64,000 nt of DNA, from positions 3,870,001-3,934,000 of the forward strand of contig NZ_CP067420.1 of assembly GCF_016653635.2 (NCBI RefSeq), read 5' to 3'. Both the position numbers and the translations under genes were made by a program. Origin of the DNA: Skermanella sp. TT6 (lineage in GTDB: Bacteria > Pseudomonadota > Alphaproteobacteria > Azospirillales > Azospirillaceae). Below, one piece after another: positions 1-9,657 of the stretch (positions are counted from its first letter, which is position 1; each line of letters opens with the position of its first letter). Below the pieces are notes generated by a model, which had not been told where the DNA came from, made no database searches, and saw nothing but the letters and a program-made list of their open reading frames with translations.

Positions 1-450
1 GATCGGCGTCGCCGGATCGATCACGTCGGCGATGATCAGGGCTCCGTCGGGCTTCAGGATGCGATGCCACAGGCGCAGTGCGTCCGACAGCTCGTCCCGT
101 GCCATGTACTGGACGACCGAGACCACCAGCACGACATCGACGCTGGCCGCCGGCAGATGGTGCAAGCCGTTCCCGTCCAGCACCTTGATGCGCCGATCGC
201 CTGCCAGCCGCTCCCGCACCCTGTCCCGCACGGCCGGAGCGGCATCGTACAGGTAGAGGGTTGCGCATCCATCGGCCAGACGGCTGGCGCCCACGGCCTC
301 GCCGCAGCCGAAATCCAGCACCACCTTGGTGCCTCCGGGCGGGACGAATTCACGCAGGTCGCGGACGATGCAATCGAAATGCGCGTCGACGTTACGCTGA
401 TTCACATAGATCGCATTGGGGCGGTTCCAGAAGTCGATCCATGGATTCAC
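1..450 (-). CDS. SAM-dependent methyltransferase, partial (C-terminus beyond the window)
   Basis: The first 150 codons of a class I SAM-dependent methyltransferase read leftward off the window edge. Around residues 42-56 the SAM-binding motif I reads VLDFGCGEAVGASRL, followed by an acidic strand end (LYLYDAAP) and a later motif resembling LPAASVDVVLVVSVVQYM, typical of the Methyltransf_11/25 fold. I chose the GTG start because GGAGGA lies about 7 nt upstream. An in-frame ATG 15 nt further upstream (465) lies inside that Shine-Dalgarno and is the alternative. It starts about 55 bp after the stop of the GT-C membrane protein on the same strand, so the two are probably co-transcribed and may modify the same glycan or lipid. 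The substrate cannot be told from the sequence. Confidence 0.8.
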   Translation of the reverse strand, partial: MNPWIDFWNRPNAIYVNQRNVDAHFDCIVRDLREFVPPGGTKVVLDFGCGEAVGASRLADGCATLYLYDAAPAVRDRVRERLAGDRRIKVLDGNGLHHLPAASVDVVLVVSVVQYMARDELSDALRLWHRILKPDGALIIADVIDPATPI

Positions 451-505
451 GCGCGCCTCCTCCATCCTTGTCACGGCAGGGCGCGCGTTCGTCACGGCCC
501 CTGCG

Positions 506-2200
506 TCAGTTCACAGGCTTGCCGATCCGCGCTACCGGCCGTCCGACCAGATCCCGGCGATCCTTGACCACGGCCAGGGGGGCGCCGAACCGGCTGACCT
601 CGACGATCTGCTTGCCGTCGGATGATTTGTCGCAGTCCGACAGGGTAAGCGCAATGAAGAAATCCGCATCCCGGCGGTTCTCCGTCTGAACGAAGTTGGG
701 CGGCAGGAAGTAGAGGGCCGATGTCGGGTTCGCACAGACGAAAACCTTGTACCGCCCGCCCAGCCGCCCGCCGTTCTCAGCCTTCAGCTTGCTTTCGAGC
801 ATGTCGGTGGCCTCGGCCAGGGACGTTCCCCAGTAGTCCAGTTCGAAGCGGCCCTCGGCCCCGGCGACGCCTCCGACGAACTGGTTGTAGAAGATGTACT
901 CCTGGGGATGCAGCCGGCCCATCGTCCAGACCTGGAACGCGACGGTGACGCCGAGCGGCACGGCGAGCGCCCATCGCAGCCGCGGCCACGCGGTCGCCGC
1001 CCAGGCCCCGACACGGTCGAGCGCAAGGGCTGCGATCACGGTCAGCGGCGGCAGCATGAACAGGAAATGACGCATGCCGTTCAGGGCGAGCGGCCGTGCC
1101 GCCATGAAATAGGCCAGCGGGAACAGGGCCGCGAGGACAAGAAGGACCAGTTTCAGCATTGCCGGTTGCGACAGATCCCCGAAGCCACCCTTCAGAAGCC
1201 CGCCCTTCAGCAACCGGGCCGAAACGATCAATGCAGCCGACGCGATGCCCGCCAGGACCAGTTCCGGCAACTGGGTGCCCAGGAACAGGGGCAGGTAATA
1301 GGACGGCAGATCCGTGGCCTTGATCATCTCTCCGTTCACCAGGACGGAGCCCGGCCAAGGGAAGTTCGAGAACACCGTCGCCGCACGGATCGGGTTCAAC
1401 GGCTCCTGCCAGGCCCAGGGCCAGAATGCCGCCATGGCCAGATACATGACCGGCAGCATGGGCAGGAACGACAGCGCCAGATCGCCCATGGTGCGGGCCA
1501 CCCCCCGCCGGCCGGCTCCCTGCCTCGCGACCAGGACCAGGTACAGGACGAGTGCCGCGGCGAGATAAAGCCCGGCAAGCAGCCCCACGATGCGGGTACC
1601 GAGGGTGATCCCGAGCACCGATCCGAGACCCAGCGCGGTGCGCAGCGGAACCCGCGGCAGCGTCTCCATGGCGCGGCACATCAGGTACAGGGACCATGTC
1701 ATGCCGCAGGCGAAGGGAATGTCCTTGGGATTGATGAACATATGGCCGTAATAGGCCGGCGTCACCACCATCAGCAGCAATGCCAGGAACCCGACGCGCG
1801 GTCCGCCGAACAGCCGCCCCAGGCGCCAGACTCCGGCAAGCCCCAGCAGCCCGACCAGGCCGCCCAGCAGGTGCCGTGTTTCGTACTCGCCGAAAGGCGA
1901 GACGGCGTTGGCCATGGCGGCGATCAGATCGAAGGAGCCGCCATACAGGTACAGATTGAAATGCACGAATACGGAGCGGTCTTCGAAACCGCTGAGGTAG
2001 AAGGACAGGATCTTCTTGCCGTAGGTGTTCTGGATTTCCTCGTCCCAGCTTATGCCGTAGTTCTGGAACGTGGCGGCGACCAGAACCAGCACGGTCGCCA
2101 GGATGGCCATCGATAGAAAATCGAACTTCGTCCACCCGAAGACCTCGGCAGAACGGGGGCGCCCGTCGCCATGACCAACGGTGCTGCGCACTGGTATCAT
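506..2200 (-). CDS. Polytopic membrane protein, GT-C glycosyltransferase-like (GT39/ArnT-type fold)
   Basis: A 564-residue protein with about ten hydrophobic segments, the first beginning near residue 28. An acidic SWDEE motif sits in the first periplasmic loop, where GT-C enzymes (PMT/ArnT family) carry their catalytic acidic residue. These enzymes transfer sugars from polyprenyl-phosphate donors at the outer face of the inner membrane. The final ~100 residues form a hydrophilic periplasmic tail. I chose the ATG preceded by AAGGG 7 nt upstream. An upstream ATG (2248) would add 16 residues without hydrophobic character. The methyltransferase follows on the same strand. The fold assignment rests on topology and the DE motif only, so the exact family and substrate remain uncertain. 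Confidence 0.65.
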   Translation of the reverse strand: MIPVRSTVGHGDGRPRSAEVFGWTKFDFLSMAILATVLVLVAATFQNYGISWDEEIQNTYGKKILSFYLSGFEDRSVFVHFNLYLYGGSFDLIAAMANAVSPFGEYETRHLLGGLVGLLGLAGVWRLGRLFGGPRVGFLALLLMVVTPAYYGHMFINPKDIPFACGMTWSLYLMCRAMETLPRVPLRTALGLGSVLGITLGTRIVGLLAGLYLAAALVLYLVLVARQGAGRRGVARTMGDLALSFLPMLPVMYLAMAAFWPWAWQEPLNPIRAATVFSNFPWPGSVLVNGEMIKATDLPSYYLPLFLGTQLPELVLAGIASAALIVSARLLKGGLLKGGFGDLSQPAMLKLVLLVLAALFPLAYFMAARPLALNGMRHFLFMLPPLTVIAALALDRVGAWAATAWPRLRWALAVPLGVTVAFQVWTMGRLHPQEYIFYNQFVGGVAGAEGRFELDYWGTSLAEATDMLESKLKAENGGRLGGRYKVFVCANPTSALYFLPPNFVQTENRRDADFFIALTLSDCDKSSDGKQIVEVSRFGAPLAVVKDRRDLVGRPVARIGKPVN

Positions 2201-2547
2201 TGGAAAACCCTTGCCCCAGGGAATTGGATGAATCCGCCCAGCCATCATTTCTTCTTGATGTCCCCGCCTGGACGGGGCGGCCCGAGCGGCGACGATCGGT
2301 ATCAAGTTCGGAGCCCCAGGCGCAGGAAATATCCGGAGAATATGCTAATTCCCCGTTAATTCCCGACGGGACCGCCCCCGAAGGCTGGCGACCACATTCC
2401 AGCCGCAATTCGGGACTATGGCAGGATCATCATCCTGGCCGGCCGGGACCGTCCGGCGTCACAGAATCCCGAACCTACAGAAGTGGGCGGCCATTTCCGC
2501 CCAGGACGCGGGCCTGTCCCGCACGAAGGATCCCTCAGCGGACCGTC
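2201..2547. other. Intergenic region between divergent genes
   Basis: This 347 bp stretch separates the leftward GT-C membrane protein gene from the rightward DedA gene and must hold both promoters. A slightly AT-richer patch lies near 2335-2360, but I see no convincing -35/-10 pair, no strong hairpin and no believable small reading frame. Confidence 0.5.
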
Positions 2548-3186
2548 ATGGAAATCTTCGACCTCATCCATCGCTACGGCGACCTGTTCTATGGCGTCGT
2601 GGCCGTCTGGACCTTCCTGGAAGGCGAGACCATCGTGATCTTCTCGGGCATCGCGGCCCGCGAGGGCGTGGTCAATCTCACCCTGCTGATCTCCTGCGCG
2701 TGGATCGGCAGCTTCCTGGGCGACCAGATGTACTTCATGCTCGGACGCCATGCCGGCGCCCGGATGCTGAACCGCTATCCCCGCTGGCAGCCGGGCGTGG
2801 ACAGGGCGCTCGGCCTGCTGGAGAAATACAGCACCGCCTTCATCCTGAGCTTCCGCTTCATCTACGGCGTCAGGAACTTCAGCTCGTTCGCGATGGGGAT
2901 GAGCACGCTGTCGTGGCGCCGTTTCGCGGTGCTGAACTTCATCGCCGCAGGGATCTGGGCGGCATGCTTCGCCGGCGCGGGCTACGCCGCGGGCGCGGCG
3001 CTCCAGCAGGTGGTGGGAGAGATGGCGACGGCGGTGACCGTCGGCCTGCTCGGAGTCTTCATCCTGGCCGCGGCCGTCATGGGCCTGGTGTCGTGGCGCC
3101 GCCGGCGGGCGCTCGCCGTCCCCGCGGTGGCAGCCGCGGTCAAGGCTGGGCCGGAGGCATTTTCCTCAAGCGAACGACGCCCTTGA
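2548..3186 (+). CDS. DedA family inner-membrane protein
   Basis: A 212-residue protein with the DedA/SNARE-associated (PF09335) layout: an N-terminal re-entrant hydrophobic stretch containing FLEGETIVIFSG, the signature GSFLGDQMYFMLGRHAG, then SFRFIYGVRNFSSFAMG, and two C-terminal membrane helices. DedA proteins act in the inner membrane, probably as undecaprenyl-phosphate or phospholipid flippases and in envelope homeostasis. The ATG was chosen because the conserved domain begins directly after it. The Shine-Dalgarno is poor (AAGGA is about 18 nt away), so a GTG or TTG start nearby is possible. The last 47 bp overlap the 3' end of the convergent DUF3253 gene. Confidence 0.85.
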   Translation: MEIFDLIHRYGDLFYGVVAVWTFLEGETIVIFSGIAAREGVVNLTLLISCAWIGSFLGDQMYFMLGRHAGARMLNRYPRWQPGVDRALGLLEKYSTAFILSFRFIYGVRNFSSFAMGMSTLSWRRFAVLNFIAAGIWAACFAGAGYAAGAALQQVVGEMATAVTVGLLGVFILAAAVMGLVSWRRRRALAVPAVAAAVKAGPEAFSSSERRP

Positions 3187-3439
3187 AGTTGTTCGGGTCG
3201 ACCGGCTCGCCCTTGCGGGTGATCTGCAGACGGCCCTGGCGGGCCAGGTGGATCGCCTGCTGGCGCACGGCCGTCATGTATTTGTGCCAGCCGTCCGCCG
3301 GCATTCCGGGCGTCTTGGTATCCTTGTAGAAGGCCTGGGCGACCTCCTGCGGGGACACGGATCCGCCATCCTCGATCATCGCCAGGATGCGTTCGGTGAT
3401 CGGGTCGGGCTTCTGGTTCTTGCTGGCATCGTCGGTCAT
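3140..3439 (-). CDS. DUF3253 domain protein
   Basis: A 99-residue soluble protein matching DUF3253. It has a winged-helix-like pattern: an N-terminal helix ITERILAMIEDGG, a central segment SVSPQEVAQAF, then WHKYMTAVRQQAIHLARQGRL and a C-terminal strand ITRKGEPVDPNNFKGVVRLR. The family resembles small DNA-binding domains, but its role is unknown. The stop (TGA, 3140-3142) lies inside the 3' end of the DedA gene on the other strand, a tail-to-tail overlap of 47 bp. The cbpM gene lies upstream on the same strand, 45 bp away. Confidence 0.8.
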   Translation of the reverse strand: MTDDASKNQKPDPITERILAMIEDGGSVSPQEVAQAFYKDTKTPGMPADGWHKYMTAVRQQAIHLARQGRLQITRKGEPVDPNNFKGVVRLRKMPPAQP

Positions 3440-3484
3440 CGGGCCCTCATAGCAGACCAGCGGGGAGCGGCCAAGGGCCGCGCG

Positions 3485-3826
3485 TCAGGCATCGTCCCCG
3501 CCGAGAGCCCGGCGCCTCAGCTCCGCCGCGACGGACCGGCGCACCTCCTCCGGCTGGGCGGCGACCGCATCGACCAGATGCCTGAGGCGGCGGCGGGTAC
3601 CGTAGAGCTGGTCCAGCAGGCCGAGGACGACCGGCATGGCCTCGTCGTCGATCGCCATGTCGTCGCGCATCTCGCGGATCAGAGTGACGCGGGCGACGTC
3701 CAGGTCGGTGAAGACATAGCCGCCGGCCTCGTGCTGCGGCCGGACCCAGCGCCGCTCGATCCACAGGATGAGATCCCGCCGGTCGATCCGGCCGACGGCG
3801 GCAAGCACCTGTTCGAGCGCCATCAT
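3485..3826 (-). CDS. cbpM: CbpM-type chaperone modulator (MerR-like)
   Basis: A 113-residue protein with a MerR-type helix-turn-helix-like core ([18 protein letters not shown], then a [21 protein letters not shown] helix). CbpM proteins bind the J domain of CbpA and inhibit its co-chaperone activity. The start ATG overlaps the cbpA stop in an ATGA arrangement (TGA at 3825-3823), so translation of the two genes is coupled and their products are probably made together. An alternative ATG is the very next codon. A longer in-frame reading exists upstream but would lie inside cbpA. The neighbourhood supports the assignment strongly, although sequence conservation in this family is low. Confidence 0.85.
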   Translation of the reverse strand: MMALEQVLAAVGRIDRRDLILWIERRWVRPQHEAGGYVFTDLDVARVTLIREMRDDMAIDDEAMPVVLGLLDQLYGTRRRLRHLVDAVAAQPEEVRRSVAAELRRRALGGDDA

Positions 3827-4773
3827 CGTGATTGCTCCAAGGTTTCGCGGGGGTCCTGCGGGTGGCTCTCGTACCATCGCCGGATGAACTCCTCCAGCTC
3901 CGCGTCGGGCTGGCGGGGCAGGACCGGGCGAACCGTGACATACTGGTCGCCGCGCTCGCCCCCGCGGGATGCCGGGACGCCTTTTCCCTTCAGCCGGAGC
4001 ACGGTACCGCTGTCGGCCCCCTTCGGGATGGTCATGGCGACCGGCCCGTCGATCGTCGGCACGCGGACCTTCGCCCCGAGCAGCGCCTCCGCCAGGGTCA
4101 CCGGCAGGTCGATCCGGATGTTGCGCCCGTCCCGCCGGAATACCGGATGGGGATCGACCTCGATCCGGATCAGGGCGTCGCCGGCCGGACCGCCGCCCAG
4201 CCCCGGGCCGCCCTGCCCTTTCAGCCTGACGCTCTGCCCGCTGTCGATGCCGGCCGGGATCTCGACGTCCAGCGTCCGGCCGTCGGGCAGCGTCAGGCGC
4301 TTTCGCGACCCGTTCACCGCATCGAGGAAGGATACGCGCAGGGAATAGTCGATGTCGCCGCCGCGCATTCGGAAGCCGCCGGTTCCGGCGGCCCCTCCCC
4401 GATCGGCGCCGCCTCTCCCGGCGCCGTGATGGCCGAACAGGTCGGCGAAGAAGCTTTCGATGTCCTCGTTGTCGACGAAGTGCTCTTCCGCCCCGTAGCG
4501 GCCGCCGCCGCCCGCGTCGGCGAAGCCGCGATAGAAGCTGCGCGGCGTCTCGGCCCCGCTCGCGTCGATCTCCCCACGGTCGAAACGGGCACGCTTCCCG
4601 GGATCGGACAGCAGGGAGTAGGCCGCGGAGATGTCCTTGAAACGGGCCTCCGCGTCGGTTTTGCCCGGATTTATGTCAGGATGGTACTTCTTGGCCAGCT
4701 TGCGATAGGCCTTGCGGATATCGTCATCCGTCGCGGTCTTCGAAAGTCCCAGGATCTCGTATGGATCGGTCAT
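3823..4773 (-). CDS. cbpA: DnaJ-class co-chaperone CbpA (curved-DNA-binding type)
   Basis: A 316-residue type II J protein. Residues 4-68 are the J domain with the HPD motif (YHPDINPG) that stimulates DnaK ATPase. A Gly/Phe-rich linker ([12 protein letters not shown]) follows, then an acidic patch and two C-terminal beta-sandwich substrate-binding domains (signature [19 protein letters not shown] and later [17 protein letters not shown]). There is no cysteine-rich zinc domain, which separates it from DnaJ proper. The start ATG directly precedes the J domain. It is followed by cbpM, its expected regulator, through a 4-nt overlap, and it is divergent from the serine protease gene. Confidence 0.92.
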   Translation of the reverse strand: MTDPYEILGLSKTATDDDIRKAYRKLAKKYHPDINPGKTDAEARFKDISAAYSLLSDPGKRARFDRGEIDASGAETPRSFYRGFADAGGGGRYGAEEHFVDNEDIESFFADLFGHHGAGRGGADRGGAAGTGGFRMRGGDIDYSLRVSFLDAVNGSRKRLTLPDGRTLDVEIPAGIDSGQSVRLKGQGGPGLGGGPAGDALIRIEVDPHPVFRRDGRNIRIDLPVTLAEALLGAKVRVPTIDGPVAMTIPKGADSGTVLRLKGKGVPASRGGERGDQYVTVRPVLPRQPDAELEEFIRRWYESHPQDPRETLEQSR

Positions 4774-4947
4774 TGCAGGCACCGGAGCCAAGGATTGGGT
4801 CTCCGCCGTATAACAGCGCGCCCGGGCGGGTCGTCTCAACCTATCATTCGGCTGATCGGCATGCCGCGTTTGTGCTTGACCGCCGCCCCGCGCACCCCGT
4901 TTAAACGTTTCGGGCCCTGCGGGGCCGGTGTCGATCGGGAGATGTGA

Positions 4948-6036
4948 ATGGGCGGGCAGCGGTTCTGGCGGTACATGCTGATCTGAGCGCTGCTGGTCGC
5001 GACGATCTGGATCGGCGACCGGTTCGTGCGCGGCGTCTTCCTGACCGCCAGCGAGCCGAGGGCCGTCACGGCGCGGGGATCGCTGGCGGAGGCCGAGGAA
5101 TCGACGATCGCCCTGTTCGACGCGACGTCGCCTTCGGTCGTCTATATCTTCACGGACCGGGCGGAACCGACCGGCGATCCGGGCGGACGAGGGTCGCGCG
5201 GCGCCGGGTCCGGCTTCATCTGGGATGCCGCGGGCCATGTCGTCACGAACCACCACGTGGTCGAAGGCGCCACCCGCGTCGCGGTCCGGCTGGACAGCGG
5301 CGAGGCCGTGCCGGCCCGGGTGATCGGCTTCGCCCCCAACAGCGACCTGGCCGTGCTGAGGCTGAGCGAGAACCGGGCGGCGCTCCGACCGATCCCGATC
5401 GGCACCTCCGACGACCTGAAGGTCGGGCAGTCGGTCTTCGCCATCGGCAACCCGTTCGGACTGACCCGCAGCCTGAGCACCGGCGTGATCAGCGCCCTGG
5501 AACGGCGGCTTCCGGCGGGCAGCGGGCGGGAGATCGCCGGCGTGATCCAGACCGACGCGGCGATCAATCCCGGCAACTCGGGCGGACCGCTGCTCGACAG
5601 CGCCGGGCGGCTGATCGGCGTCAATACGGCGATCCTGTCCGGGTCGGGCAGCTTCGCCGGCATCGGATTCGCGGTCCCGGCCGACACGGTCAATCGGATC
5701 GTGCCCAAGCTGATCCGGGACGGCCGGGTCCCTACCCCCGGCATCGGCATCCGCGTGGCGCCCGAGCAGGTCGGGGCCCAGCTCGGTGTGACCGGGGTCG
5801 TCGTCGCCGAGGTGATCCCGGGATCGGCGGCCGACCGTGCCGGCCTGCGCGGCTTCGACCCGTCCGGACGGCGGACGGGCGACGTCATCACCCACGCCGC
5901 CGGACAGCCGGTCGCGACCCTGGCGGAACTCGCGACGCAACTGGAGCAGACCGGCGTCGGGCATCCGGTGACGCTGACGATCTGGCGCGAGGGTCGGACC
6001 TTCACCGTCGACGTGACGGTGATCGACATTTCCTGA
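4948..6036 (+). pseudogene. S1C (HtrA/DegP-like) serine protease with PDZ domain, membrane anchor interrupted by in-frame TGA
   Basis: From the GTG at 5026 the open frame gives a 336-residue protease with all of the triad: His in TNHHVV (residue 77), Asp in NSDLAVL (107) and Ser in PGNSGGPLL (185). One C-terminal PDZ domain follows. That frame lacks any signal sequence. Reading upstream in the same frame gives a good start, ATG 4948 with GGGAG 7 nt before it, and codons for [12 protein letters not shown], then TGA (4984-4986), then [11 protein letters not shown]. This makes a typical N-terminal anchor interrupted at codon 13. Either the gene is a recent nonsense mutant, or the base is a sequencing error (TGG to TGA), or translation restarts at a weak downstream codon to give a cytoplasmic protein. 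The frame is otherwise intact and fully conserved-looking, which favours very recent damage or error. Confidence 0.75.
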
Positions 6037-6043
6037 ACCGGCG

Positions 6044-9000
6044 TTACCCGCCGGCCAGCCCACGCAGCAGCAGCCGGGCCGCGGCCAGCCTTGCGGAGGA
6101 CTCCTCCGCCAGCGGAACCACCAGGTTGCCGTCCTCACGCCGCCGTGCGCCTTCGGTGCGATCGAGGAACGCCTCCAGCCCCGGGGGTTCTTGCCGGAAC
6201 GCGATCAGGGCGCCGCGCGGCCCGACGTCGAGCTGCTCCACGCCGGCGTCGCGGCACAGGCGCTTCAGTTCGCCGAGGCCGATCAGGGTGCCGACCTCCG
6301 GAGGGACCGGGCCGTGGCGCCGCGCCAGGTCCCGGGTGAAGGCCTTGGCCGCCTCGGCGGTATGGAGGGCGGCGATGGAGCGGTAGAGCGCCATGCGCTC
6401 GTCCAGATCGGCGACGTAGCTCTCGGGTATCAGCACGGGCATGCCGAGCGAGATCCGGGGGGTCCAGAACTCCTCCGGCTCCTTGCCGGCCTGGACCGCC
6501 TCGATCGCCTGCCTCAGCATCTCCTGGAACAGGTCGACCCCGACGGCGCGGATGCTGCCGGACTGCTCCTCGCCCAGCAGGTTGCCGCCGCCGCGCAGTT
6601 CCAGGTCCTGGCTGGCGACGTTGAACCCGGCCCCCGGATCGCTCAGCATGGCAATGGCGTCCAGCCGGCCGCGCGCCGCCTCCGACAGGTCGGCTTCCGA
6701 CTCCACCGTCATCCAGGCATAGGCCCGCGTGCTGCCGCGCCCGACCCGGCCGCGCAGCTGGTGGAGCTGGGCCAAGCCGAACATGTCGGCCCGGTGGACG
6801 ACCAGCGTGTTGGCGTTGGGGATGTTCAGCCCCGCCTCGATGATGTTGGTGGCAAGAAGCACGTCGGCGCCGCCGCGCACGAAGGCCGTGATCGCGTCGT
6901 CCAACTCCTCGGGCGCCATCTTGCCGTGGGCGCGCAGCACCCGAAGGTCGGGAACCAGTGCCTCCAGACGCTCTCCCACAAGGTCGAGGTCGGCGAGCCG
7001 GGGGCAGACATAGAAGCTCTGGCCGCCGCGCTCGCGCTCGCGCAGGAGCGCCTGGCGGATGATGTCGCCGTCGTAGGTCAGGACGCGGGTGCGGACCGGC
7101 TGGCGCTCCACCGGAGCGGTGCCGATCAGGCTGAGGTCGCGAAGCCCGCCCAGCGCGAGCTGAAGCGTGCGCGGGATCGGGGTCGCCGTCATGGTCAGGA
7201 CGTGAACGCCCTCGGCGATGTCCTTCAGGCGTTCCTTCTGCTTGACGCCGAGCCGCTGCTCCTCGTCCAGGACCAGAAGGCCGAGATCCTTGAATCGGAC
7301 GGCCTCGCCCAGGAGGGCCTGGGTGCCGACCGCGATGCGGGCCTGCCCGTCCGCGATCCGCTGCCGCGCCGCCTTCGCCTCGTCCGTCGCCGTGCCGCCG
7401 GTCAGCTCGGCGATCTCCATCCCGAAGCCGGAGAAGCGCTCGCGGAACTCGTCGGCGTGCTGCCGGGCGAGCGGGGTGGTCGGCGCCACCACCGCGACCT
7501 GCCGGCCGGCGACCGCCACCGCGAAGGCGGCGCGCAACGCGATCTCGGTCTTGCCGAAGCCGACGTCGCCGACCACCAGCCGGTCCATCACCTTGCCCGA
7601 CGCGAGGTCGGCCAGCACGTCGTCGATCGCCGTCTGCTGGTCCTCGGTCTCGGTATAGGGGAACCGGCCGCTGAACCGGCGGTAGGCCGCGCGGTCCGGC
7701 ACGATCGGATCGACCTGGGCCAGCGACCGTTTCGCCGCCGTGGCGATCAGCTCGTGCGCCGCGTCGCGCAGGGTTTCCCGCATGCGCTCCAGCCGGTTGG
7801 GCCAGGCGGCGCCTCCCAGCTTGTCCAGCTGGATCGTCTCGCCGGGCGTGCCGAACCGCCAAAGCAGGTCCACGTTCTCGACCGGGACGAACAGCTTGTC
7901 GCCCTGGCGATAGACCAGGCGCAGGCAATCGTGGGGCGCCCCGCCGGCGTCGATCGTCTCCAGCCCCTCGCACAGGGCCACGCCGTGATCGGCATGGACC
8001 ACCAGGTCGCCCAGGGCGATCGGCGGCACGTCGGGCAGCAGGGCGTCGCGCCGGGCATCGGCGGTCCCGGCGCTCCGGCGCCGATCGGACCGAACTATGT
8101 CGGCCCGCGCGATGACGCTGATGCCATCCACCTCGAAACCGGCCGCGACCGGCAGGGTCGCGACCGCCGCGTCGCCGGCTCCGGCGTCGCCCCAGGTCTC
8201 CGCCGTCGGCATTTCCGGCATGCCGATCCGCCGTCGGAGGGGACCATGCTGGACATCGCGCTCGACCGCGAACAGGACCCGCGCGCCGCCGGCGCGGAGA
8301 GTGCGGACATGCCGGGCCAGCTTTCCGCCACCGTCGTCGTCATGAAAGCTCGGACCGGGACGGGCGCCGGCGTCCGGCATGTCCTCGCCCGCTTCGGGCG
8401 GAGCCGCGCGGAAGACGAGGACCGCGCGCGGCTCCAGGCAGACGTCCCAGGCCTCGGCATCGACGAAGACCTGCTCGGGCGGCAGCGGATGGAAGGCGGG
8501 AAGATGGGCCTTCTCCTCGATCGTGCCCATCGCCTTGCGCGCCTGGAAGGCGTCGGCGACCTGCTCCAGGTAGTCGTCGCGGTCGGATTCCACCCCGTCG
8601 TCCAGGGTGACCGGGCAGCCCGGCAGGTATTCGCACAGGGTCTCGGTGCCGCCGTAGAACAGCGGCAGCCAGTGCTCCATCCCGGTGAGCCGCCGGCCAT
8701 GCCCGACCGCCTCGAACAGCGGGTCGTTTCCCTCGACTCGCCCGAACTGCTCCTGATAGTTCGTCTGGAAGCGCGCGATGCTCTCGTCGGTCAGGACCAC
8801 CTCGGACACGGGTGGCAGTTCCAGCCGCTCCAGTTCCTCGCCGTCGGCACCGCCCCGACGGACCGCGTCCAGGGTGCCGTTCAGCAATTCCAGTATGACC
8901 GGCGACCGCTGGCCGGGCGGCAGGATCTCCACCCGGTCGTCGTCCCAGAGGAAGTCGCCGACCTCCCGGACGGTCTCCGCCGGGGAATACCCGTTCCGCA

Positions 9001-9487
9001 GCAGGAAGCGCCGCAACGGTTCCTCGATGTCGTCCTCCGGCGCCGCCCGGAAGGTCGCCGCCTCCAGCACGCCCTGGGGCGGCAGGCGGCGCAGGAACGC
9101 GGCGGCCGTCGCCAGGATCAGCCTCGGCCCCTCGGCCGGCCGGCCCAGCCTCAGCAACGTATCGACCCGGCGGGCCGCGACCGCCGCGGAGGGGGAGCGC
9201 CGCTCATAGGGCGCGCAGTCCCAACTCAGCAACGGCAGAACCTCCAGCTGCGGCGCGAAGAAGGCCAGCGCGCGCCGCAGCCGCACCAGCCGCCGGTGGT
9301 CGCGGACGATATGGAGCAGGCCGGCGGAGTCCGCGCGTTGCGCCAGATGGCCCAGCAGCATCCCGTCGAGCCCCTCGGGCACGCCCGCGACGGTCCGCCG
9401 TCCGGGCCGGCCGAGATCGAGTTCCAGCCCGTCGAACGGGCGCGCGTCACGGCCGGGAACGCGGTCCGCTTCAAGATTGTGGTCCAT
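6044..9487 (-). CDS. mfd: Transcription-repair coupling factor Mfd
   Basis: A 1147-residue protein of normal Mfd length. The N-terminal UvrB-homology region includes [17 protein letters not shown]. Next is the RNA-polymerase-interacting CarD-like domain ([18 protein letters not shown]), then the RecG-like translocase with Walker [11 protein letters not shown], motif [11 protein letters not shown] (a DEEQ box) and motif [14 protein letters not shown]. The C-terminal TRCF domain follows. Mfd removes stalled RNA polymerase from DNA lesions and recruits UvrA. The ATG fits the family N-terminus. The gene ends 7 bp from the convergent protease gene and is divergent from the RND pump. Confidence 0.97.
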   Translation of the reverse strand: MDHNLEADRVPGRDARPFDGLELDLGRPGRRTVAGVPEGLDGMLLGHLAQRADSAGLLHIVRDHRRLVRLRRALAFFAPQLEVLPLLSWDCAPYERRSPSAAVAARRVDTLLRLGRPAEGPRLILATAAAFLRRLPPQGVLEAATFRAAPEDDIEEPLRRFLLRNGYSPAETVREVGDFLWDDDRVEILPPGQRSPVILELLNGTLDAVRRGGADGEELERLELPPVSEVVLTDESIARFQTNYQEQFGRVEGNDPLFEAVGHGRRLTGMEHWLPLFYGGTETLCEYLPGCPVTLDDGVESDRDDYLEQVADAFQARKAMGTIEEKAHLPAFHPLPPEQVFVDAEAWDVCLEPRAVLVFRAAPPEAGEDMPDAGARPGPSFHDDDGGGKLARHVRTLRAGGARVLFAVERDVQHGPLRRRIGMPEMPTAETWGDAGAGDAAVATLPVAAGFEVDGISVIARADIVRSDRRRSAGTADARRDALLPDVPPIALGDLVVHADHGVALCEGLETIDAGGAPHDCLRLVYRQGDKLFVPVENVDLLWRFGTPGETIQLDKLGGAAWPNRLERMRETLRDAAHELIATAAKRSLAQVDPIVPDRAAYRRFSGRFPYTETEDQQTAIDDVLADLASGKVMDRLVVGDVGFGKTEIALRAAFAVAVAGRQVAVVAPTTPLARQHADEFRERFSGFGMEIAELTGGTATDEAKAARQRIADGQARIAVGTQALLGEAVRFKDLGLLVLDEEQRLGVKQKERLKDIAEGVHVLTMTATPIPRTLQLALGGLRDLSLIGTAPVERQPVRTRVLTYDGDIIRQALLRERERGGQSFYVCPRLADLDLVGERLEALVPDLRVLRAHGKMAPEELDDAITAFVRGGADVLLATNIIEAGLNIPNANTLVVHRADMFGLAQLHQLRGRVGRGSTRAYAWMTVESEADLSEAARGRLDAIAMLSDPGAGFNVASQDLELRGGGNLLGEEQSGSIRAVGVDLFQEMLRQAIEAVQAGKEPEEFWTPRISLGMPVLIPESYVADLDERMALYRSIAALHTAEAAKAFTRDLARRHGPVPPEVGTLIGLGELKRLCRDAGVEQLDVGPRGALIAFRQEPPGLEAFLDRTEGARRREDGNLVVPLAEESSARLAAARLLLRGLAGG

Positions 9488-9657
9488 GGACAGGTCGAAT
9501 CTGCTATCGTTGCAAACAATATCGAGCTTTCACGACCCGGTCGGGACGTCAGCCTGTCCCGATGGGAACCGGAAAACAGGCTCTTTAGCCGATCGTTCCT
9601 GCGGCAGCGTCCGTCGAAGCGACCCACACCGACCCGGTGCAATCGTCCCAGGATACC

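Noticed and set aside
4984-4986. TGA as a selenocysteine codon
   Set aside because: The position lies in a hydrophobic anchor, which has no known selenoprotein role, and no following hairpin of the SECIS type was recognised.
4944-6386. 480-codon frame starting GTG just before the protease start
   Set aside because: It is offset from the protease frame, has Arg/Gly/Pro-rich nonsense composition and overlaps the mfd 3' end.
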